NCBI GenBank assembly: GCA_018712945.1
Contig: DVFZ01000105.1
Span: 1 to 35,441, forward strand
Length of the DNA: 35,441 nucleotides
Direction of reading: 5' to 3'
From: Candidatus Pullichristensenella stercorigallinarum
GTDB taxonomy: Bacteria > Bacillota > Clostridia > Christensenellales > Aristaeellaceae
Of this stretch, positions 31,201-35,441 are shown one piece after another; the first letter of the stretch is position 1, and the number at the start of each line of letters is the position of its first letter. A program made the translations under genes and the position numbers. Below the pieces are notes generated by a model. It ran no database searches. It had not been told where the DNA came from and saw only the letters and a program-made list of their open reading frames with translations.

Positions 31201-31760
31201 AGCAGCAGCGCCACGGCTGCGGCAATGGCGGTCTCCCGGGCGATGGCGCTTGGTTTTCTGCCGCGAAGGAAGCCCTTTTTGCCGCTCGCGTCCGGCGTTG
31301 TCGCGGCAGGCGGCGCGACGCGGACAATGGTCGTTGTGGACGGCGCAAAGCGGTCGGAAAACGTGTGCCGGGCGTATATGCCGCCCGTCTCCCATGTATA
31401 TTCCGTATACGTCGAGGATTGCCCGAAAAGGCGGCTACCCTGCGGCGGCTTGCCGCGCTGCTCCAGCATTTCCAACCTTTGCTGGAACACGAAAAACACC
31501 CGCCCCATCGCTTCCGGCGGTTCCAGCGCCGCAAAAACAGCGCCCGCAAACGCCTCATTTTCAAAGCCCAGACAGACCCGGCACAGGATGGTCGTGCCCA
31601 GCATCTTCGAACGCACACAGAAGCTATCTTCCTGCGACGGCTCCGGCTCCATGGGAATGCCATGTTCCGCCAACAGCGCTTCCACTTTCCGGCGCGGGCA
31701 GCCATAGGGAATGAACGTTTGCGCGCTGTCCAGCATAATGCCATCGGGCAGATTCCGCAC
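31167..31760 (-). CDS. Tail-anchored protein of unknown function
   Basis: A 197-residue protein I do not recognise. It has no signal peptide. Residues of about 1-105 are mixed and probably folded, with two cysteines in ILCRVCLGFEN. There follows a Thr/Ser/Tyr-rich stretch (STYTEYTWETGG), a basic region (GKKGFLRGRKP), and a single C-terminal hydrophobic helix (about 175-193) ending NGMGK. That layout suggests a tail anchor with the main domain in the cytoplasm. The start is a GTG just after GGGAGAGG. A consensus-like promoter lies 20 bases upstream, supporting expression. The last 30 bases belong to the tandem array T2 downstream. Confidence 0.65.
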   Translation of the reverse strand: MRNLPDGIMLDSAQTFIPYGCPRRKVEALLAEHGIPMEPEPSQEDSFCVRSKMLGTTILCRVCLGFENEAFAGAVFAALEPPEAMGRVFFVFQQRLEMLEQRGKPPQGSRLFGQSSTYTEYTWETGGIYARHTFSDRFAPSTTTIVRVAPPAATTPDASGKKGFLRGRKPSAIARETAIAAAVALLLLSAVLNGMGK

Positions 31761-31780
31761 GTGCCTCTCCCCTCTCTTTC

Positions 31781-31809
31781 ATCATAGCATGGGCGAAATT
31801 CCTTGTCAA
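31781..31809 (-). promoter_or_regulatory. Sigma-A type promoter for the tail-anchored protein gene
   Basis: On the minus strand: TTGACA (31804-31809), a 17-base spacer and TATGAT (31781-31786). Confidence 0.8.
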
Positions 31810-31810
31810 C

Positions 31811-32264
31811 GGCGGCAGGGATGGGAAGCGTCTTTGTTGGAAGGCGGGCGCGGGAGGCGTCCCGCCGTCGTTGGTACAGAGGCACGATCTTTCCGCCATC
31901 ATTGGCGCGGCGGCAGGAATTTCACGCGCTCCCGCGTTCTACGCGCTCCTGACGGAGACAACATCCCGACGCCATCTGCGCGCAGGCCAATCATAACCGC
32001 CCGGCAGCGTGTTGGGGCAAAGGGATGAATACCGGCGTCGTGCCGCTCTGAAAACTGCCGATTGCGCCGCTGACCTTTTGCGAATCGCCCGCCGCTTCTT
32101 CCCGCTGTCTTTCCCCGCGCGTCCGCATCTGTTGCTGCGCTCCCGGATTTTAAGGCGTTCAAATGTCTCTCCAACAAACTTGCATCGGGACTGGAAGTTT
32201 GGATTGCGACATGCCTGGCTATATAATTCAATCAGACTCTCCAGGATTTGTAATGCCAAATCAT
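31811..32264. other. Gene-free stretch with a low-GC patch
   Basis: No supportable gene. From about 32140 to 32262 the GC content drops clearly below the neighbourhood (for example TATATAATTCAATC). On the minus strand this patch reads as an ordinary-looking peptide (ILESLIELYSQACRNPNF) continuous with R1 copy B, but with no start codon or ribosome site. It could be the remnant of an imported gene. Confidence 0.4.
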
Positions 32265-32490
32265 GGCCACCGGCTTGGCCGGTAGTTTGATAAGGCCCTA
32301 TAAGGGCATGGATCCCGGCAGCGCACAGCCGCCTTGAATTGCGGACTGATGCGCCAGTCGCATGGATGCTGCTCAAAGCGGCTCTTTGCGCCATGTTTCT
32401 CTGAGCACGTCTCCCGTTTGTTGGAAAAGGGTTTGGCGATTCCGGACATCGCTATAAGCTCTCCCGGCCCCCCGCTCGAAGCGGGGTTTT
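32265..32490 (-). repeat. R1 structured element, copy B (minus orientation)
   Basis: Read on the minus strand it matches copy A almost throughout: AACCCCGC-TTCGA-GCGGGG at the left end; AAACCCTTTTCCAACAAACG, TTTGAGCAGCATCCA and GCGCTGCCGGGATC in the middle; and CTACCGGC-CAA-GCCGGTGG at the right end, followed by CCATGATT. In the right hairpin, C of copy A has become T opposite G, so the RNA pair is kept as G-U. It lies between the low-GC patch and the terminator of the mgl operon. Confidence 0.6.
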
Positions 32491-32500
32491 CGTTGCATAT

Positions 32501-32531
32501 AAAACAGCGCGCCCCCATAAAGGGGACGCGC
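32501..32531 (-). terminator. Terminator of the mgl operon
   Basis: On the minus strand GCGCGTCCCC pairs with GGGGGCGCGC (32507-32516 with 32522-32531), then TGTTTTAT. It follows the small membrane protein gene by 16 bases. Confidence 0.8.
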
Positions 32532-32546
32532 TTGAGGATGATCCTG

Positions 32547-32777
32547 CTATTGCGACACAACGCCAATGATGACGACAAGAACAATCAACGCAATCACCAC
32601 GCCGATGATGATGTTCATCGCCTGAACCGTCACCTTGCCCTTTAAGCGGCCGTAGGCGCGGTCGCGCCAGGGCTTGCGCTCCTTGGGAGCGTTTTGCCCC
32701 TGAAAGGCCCTTTCGTTCTGGGTCGCCCTCTCCCGCATTTGCAGGTAGGCGTCGCGCCCGGGATCGTTCCACTTCAT
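32547..32777 (-). CDS. Small single-pass membrane protein at the end of the mgl operon
   Basis: A 76-residue protein. Residues 1-50 are polar and strongly charged (RERATQNERAFQGQN, KERKPWRDRAYGRLKGK). The last 26 are one hydrophobic helix, IIIGVVIALIVLVVIIGVV, ending in Ser-Gln. It should sit in the membrane with its charged part in the cytoplasm. The ATG begins one base after the stop of the permease gene, so it is almost certainly co-translated with it; the terminator follows directly. I know no family for it. A role tied to the sugar transporter, as an accessory or stability factor, is suggested only by position. Confidence 0.72.
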   Translation of the reverse strand: MKWNDPGRDAYLQMRERATQNERAFQGQNAPKERKPWRDRAYGRLKGKVTVQAMNIIIGVVIALIVLVVIIGVVSQ

Positions 32778-32778
32778 C

Positions 32779-33807
32779 TTACTTCTTCACCAGGTACTTG
32801 CGCACGTCGATGGCCACGGCCAGCACGATGATAAGACCGCGCACGATGTACTGCAAGTAGGCGTTGACGCCGAGGAAGTTCAGGGAGAAGTTGATGGCCT
32901 GGAGGATGATGGCGCCGATAACGACACCCTGGATGGTGCCGACGCCGCCGGAGAACGACACGCCGCCGATGACGCAGGCGGAGATGGCGTCCGTCTCATA
33001 GTTCAGGCCGGTGTTGGTGCCGACCGACTGCAGACGGGAGGCCTCCAGGAAGCTGGCCAAGCCGTAGAGGATACCGGCCACCAGGTAAACCAACATGATC
33101 GTGCGGGCCACGTTGACGCCGGACACGGCCGCGGCTTCCTGGTTGCCGCCGACGGCGAACATGTTCTTGCCCAGGCGGGTCTTGTTCCAGACCACCCACA
33201 TCAGCGCCGCCACCACCAGGAAGATGACGATCAGGTAGGAGATGTTCACACTGCCGATGCGGATGTTGCCGCCGGCGATGTTGACGAAGTTGCGGTCGAA
33301 CACGGCCAGCGCCTGCGCCGAACCGGCGGACTGCGCCTCAATGTAGAGGCAGTTCGCGCCGTAGGCGATCAGCTGCGTGCCCAGTGTGATGATGAAGGCG
33401 TGCATCTTCAGATACGCCACGCCGAAGCCGTTGATGAGACAGAAGATCACGGAAACGGCAACGGAGGCCAGCAGCGGCACGATGATGGGCAGCTGCTCAG
33501 TCATCTGCAGATAGTAGCGGGACTGGTAGGTGACCTGCTGCACCAGGGAGGCGCAGACCGCGGCGGACAGACCCAGCTGACGGCCGATGGACAAGTCCGT
33601 GCCGGCCAGCACGATCAGGCCTGCGCAGCCCAGAGCCAGTATGCCGCGCGTGGAGGCCTGCTTGAGGATCTGCATGATGTTGTTCAGCTGCAAAAAGTTC
33701 GGGTTGGCGATCGACACGGCGGCCAGGATCGCAAGCAGGATGATGTAGAGCGCGTAATTGAGCAGGAACTCGCCCGCGCTACGCTTCTTGACTTGAGTGT
33801 TCTGCAT
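32779..33807 (-). CDS. mglC: Galactose/methyl-galactoside-type ABC transporter permease
   Basis: A 342-residue inner permease of the BPD_transp_2 family (RbsC/MglC/XylH), with about eight to ten membrane helices. Family marks include GILALGCAGLIVLAGTDLSIG near residue 55, and the cytoplasmic loop GKNMFAVGGNQEAAAVSGVNV near 215 that contacts the ATPase. A glycine-rich ISACVIGGVSFSGGVGTIQG segment lies near 275. It resembles MglC in length and in the N-terminal NYALYIILLAILA helix. With the ATPase next door it imports a sugar, probably galactose, glucose or a galactoside; the exact sugar depends on the binding protein, which is not in the window. The ATG follows GAGGAGAA. The gap to the ATPase gene is 17 bases. 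Confidence 0.92.
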   Translation of the reverse strand: MQNTQVKKRSAGEFLLNYALYIILLAILAAVSIANPNFLQLNNIMQILKQASTRGILALGCAGLIVLAGTDLSIGRQLGLSAAVCASLVQQVTYQSRYYLQMTEQLPIIVPLLASVAVSVIFCLINGFGVAYLKMHAFIITLGTQLIAYGANCLYIEAQSAGSAQALAVFDRNFVNIAGGNIRIGSVNISYLIVIFLVVAALMWVVWNKTRLGKNMFAVGGNQEAAAVSGVNVARTIMLVYLVAGILYGLASFLEASRLQSVGTNTGLNYETDAISACVIGGVSFSGGVGTIQGVVIGAIILQAINFSLNFLGVNAYLQYIVRGLIIVLAVAIDVRKYLVKK

Positions 33808-33824
33808 ATTCCATTCTCCTCGGT

Positions 33825-35342
33825 CTATACGTATTTTGCCGCGAGCGTGAGGATCGTCTCCTGCTCGCCTTCGACGCCGCCAAAGTCCTTGCCGCGCTCG
33901 ACGATGCCGGCCATGCGGCCGTTGGACATGACGAGTATGCGGTCGCAGATGCCGATCAACTCGGGCATTTCACTGGAAACCATGATAACGCCCTTGCCTT
34001 CCTCGGCAAGCTGGAGGATGAGCTGATAGATCTCGAACTTGGCGCCGACGTCGATGCCTCGGGTCGGCTCGTCAAGCAAGAGGATGTCCGGCTCGGTCAG
34101 AAGCCAGCGGCCGATGATGACCTTCTGCTGGTTGCCGCCGGACAACGAACGGATGTGCGTCTTCTGGCTCGGCGTCTTGACGCGCATGGAATCGATGACC
34201 CACTTCGTATCCTTGCCCATCTTGCCGGAGGAGAGCAGCAGCTTTCCGTAGTGGTGCAGATTGGCGATGGTGGAGTTGAAGTTGATGTTCATCAGGGGGA
34301 AGATGCCGGTGGCGCGGCGCTCTTCTGTGAGCAGCGCGAAGCCGTTGCGCGTGGCCTCGGCGGGCACCTTGTTTTCCACGGGCTTGCCGTTGACGATGAC
34401 TTCGCCCGAGCCGCGGGTGTAGTAACCGAAGATGGTGTTGAGCAGCTCCGTGCGGCGGGAGCCGACCAGGCCGGCCACGCCCAGCACTTCGCCCTTGCGG
34501 AGTTCGAAGGAGACGTCGTGGCAGGTGGGCTCGTACTTGCCGGAGAGGTTCTTGACCTCCATGAGCACGGGGCCGGGGTGGTTGTTCTTTTCCGGGAAGC
34601 GCTGGGACATATCGCGGTTGACCATCAGGCGGATGATCTCCTCGGTATTGAGCTCGCTGGCCGGGCGCGTGGCGACCCACTGGCCGTCGCGCATGATGGT
34701 GACGTCGTCGGAGATGCGCAAAATCTCGTCCATCTTGTGGGAGATGTAGATGATGCCCACGCCCCGGGACGTCAGCTGTTCAATGATCTTAAAGAGGTGC
34801 TCGACCTCGTTTTCTGTCAGAGAGGAAGTCGGCTCATCGAGCACGACGATCTTGGCGTTGTAGGAAACCGCCTTGGCGATCTCGACCATCTGCCGCTGCG
34901 AAACGGAGAGGTCGCCGATGATCCGCTTTGGATCGACGTCGATATTGAGAGATTCAAAGACCTTCTTGGTCTCGTTGTACATGCGCTTGCCGTCTACCAG
35001 CGGGCCGTGCATGGGGAAGCGGCCCAGCCAGACGTTTTCCATGACGCTGCGGCGCAGCACCTGGTTCAGTTCCTGATGCACCATGGCCACGCCATTGTCC
35101 AGCGCGTTGCGGGGGTTGATGAAGTTGACTTCCTTGCCTTCCATGAGGATGGTGCCGGCGTCCTTCTTGTAAATGCCGAACAGGCATTTCATCAGCGTGG
35201 ACTTGCCTGCGCCATTCTCGCCCATGAGGGCGTGCACGGTGCCGGCGCGGAGCTTGAGCTGCGCGTTGTCCAGCGCCTTGACGCCCGGAAACTCCTTGCA
35301 GATGTCTTTCATCTCAAGGAGATAGGTTTGATTCTGCTGCAT
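33825..35342 (-). CDS. mglA: Galactose/methyl-galactoside-type ABC transporter ATP-binding protein
   Basis: A 505-residue protein with two fused ATPase domains, as in MglA, RbsA and XylG. The first (about 8-240) is complete: Walker [10 protein letters not shown], signature LSVSQRQ, Walker [13 protein letters not shown]-switch ISHKMDE. The second (about 255-500) has the degenerate Walker [10 protein letters not shown] normal for this family, signature LSGGNQQKV and Walker [13 protein letters not shown]. It powers import through the permease encoded downstream. The ATG is preceded by GAGCGGTGA. The binding-protein gene is expected just upstream, beyond the window edge. Confidence 0.94.
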   Translation of the reverse strand: MQQNQTYLLEMKDICKEFPGVKALDNAQLKLRAGTVHALMGENGAGKSTLMKCLFGIYKKDAGTILMEGKEVNFINPRNALDNGVAMVHQELNQVLRRSVMENVWLGRFPMHGPLVDGKRMYNETKKVFESLNIDVDPKRIIGDLSVSQRQMVEIAKAVSYNAKIVVLDEPTSSLTENEVEHLFKIIEQLTSRGVGIIYISHKMDEILRISDDVTIMRDGQWVATRPASELNTEEIIRLMVNRDMSQRFPEKNNHPGPVLMEVKNLSGKYEPTCHDVSFELRKGEVLGVAGLVGSRRTELLNTIFGYYTRGSGEVIVNGKPVENKVPAEATRNGFALLTEERRATGIFPLMNINFNSTIANLHHYGKLLLSSGKMGKDTKWVIDSMRVKTPSQKTHIRSLSGGNQQKVIIGRWLLTEPDILLLDEPTRGIDVGAKFEIYQLILQLAEEGKGVIMVSSEMPELIGICDRILVMSNGRMAGIVERGKDFGGVEGEQETILTLAAKYV

Positions 35343-35377
35343 TCAATTCACCGCTCTTCTCAGAGTATGCGCCCCGG

Positions 35378-35432
35378 GGGGCCGTTCCTTTCGGGATGCG
35401 GGGCGCGCCCACGTCCCGAACGCAACGGCCCC
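35378..35432 (-). promoter_or_regulatory. Stem-loop upstream of mglA
   Basis: GGGGCCGTT (35378-35386) pairs with AACGGCCCC (35424-35432) with GC-rich sequence between. If the binding-protein gene lies upstream, this is the usual place for a hairpin that protects or partly terminates its mRNA so that binding protein is made in excess. This is inference, as the window ends here. Confidence 0.45.
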
Positions 35433-35441
35433 TCGCATTTT

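Noticed and set aside
1..35441. tRNA or rRNA genes
   Set aside because: No cloverleaf with a GGTTCGAAT-like T arm or rRNA block was noticed on either strand; a tRNAscan run would be decisive.

Overview
The window looks like chromosome from a GC-rich, spore-forming Clostridia-type Firmicute, probably an uncultured gut or anaerobic lineage. The evidence is the rpsO-pnp-M16 peptidase cluster, a whiA-crh-like pair beside murB, a Gin-like anti-sigma-G candidate, consensus GGAGG ribosome sites and strong TTGACA/TATAAT promoters. No tRNA, rRNA, CRISPR array, prophage or intact transposase was seen.

Layout. Positions 1-5847: a secreted GDPD-family phosphodiesterase (5' end cut by the window), a GNAT acetyltransferase, a secreted peptidoglycan-binding protein (minus) and a membrane diguanylate cyclase. 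Positions 5848-13452: a BMP-type solute-binding protein, a cysteine-rich DUF6125-like protein, an ACT/metallo-beta-lactamase fusion, the Gin-like protein and a secreted transglutaminase-like protein, separated by long repeat-filled gaps. Positions 13453-17192 (minus): AI-2E-type permease, murB, whiA and a Crh-like HPr protein. Positions 17442-19074: an ECF sigma factor overlapping its probable membrane anti-sigma factor. Positions 19126-23292 (minus): rpsO, pnp and an M16 peptidase. Positions 23567-23995: a small membrane protein. Positions 24285-28580 (minus): a MarR regulator and a heterodimeric ABC exporter with a clear double operator. Positions 28719-31760 (minus): a small membrane protein, the tRNA methyltransferase MnmM and a tail-anchored unknown, each separated by a tandem array with units of about 180 bp. 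Positions 32547-35342 (minus): an Mgl-type sugar ABC transporter (ATPase, permease) plus a small membrane protein.

The most unusual content is non-coding. One family (called R1 here) has four copies of a roughly 160-235 nt element with a hairpin at each end and several internal stems. In the best copies it is followed by ATGA. It resembles an orphan HEARO/omega-RNA or a non-autonomous IS200/IS605-type element. A second family (R2) has four copies of about 200 bp with a conserved hairpin that shows a compensatory base change; R2 lies next to R1 twice. There are also three local tandem arrays. All these calls come from reading the sequence by eye; no homology search or folding program was run.
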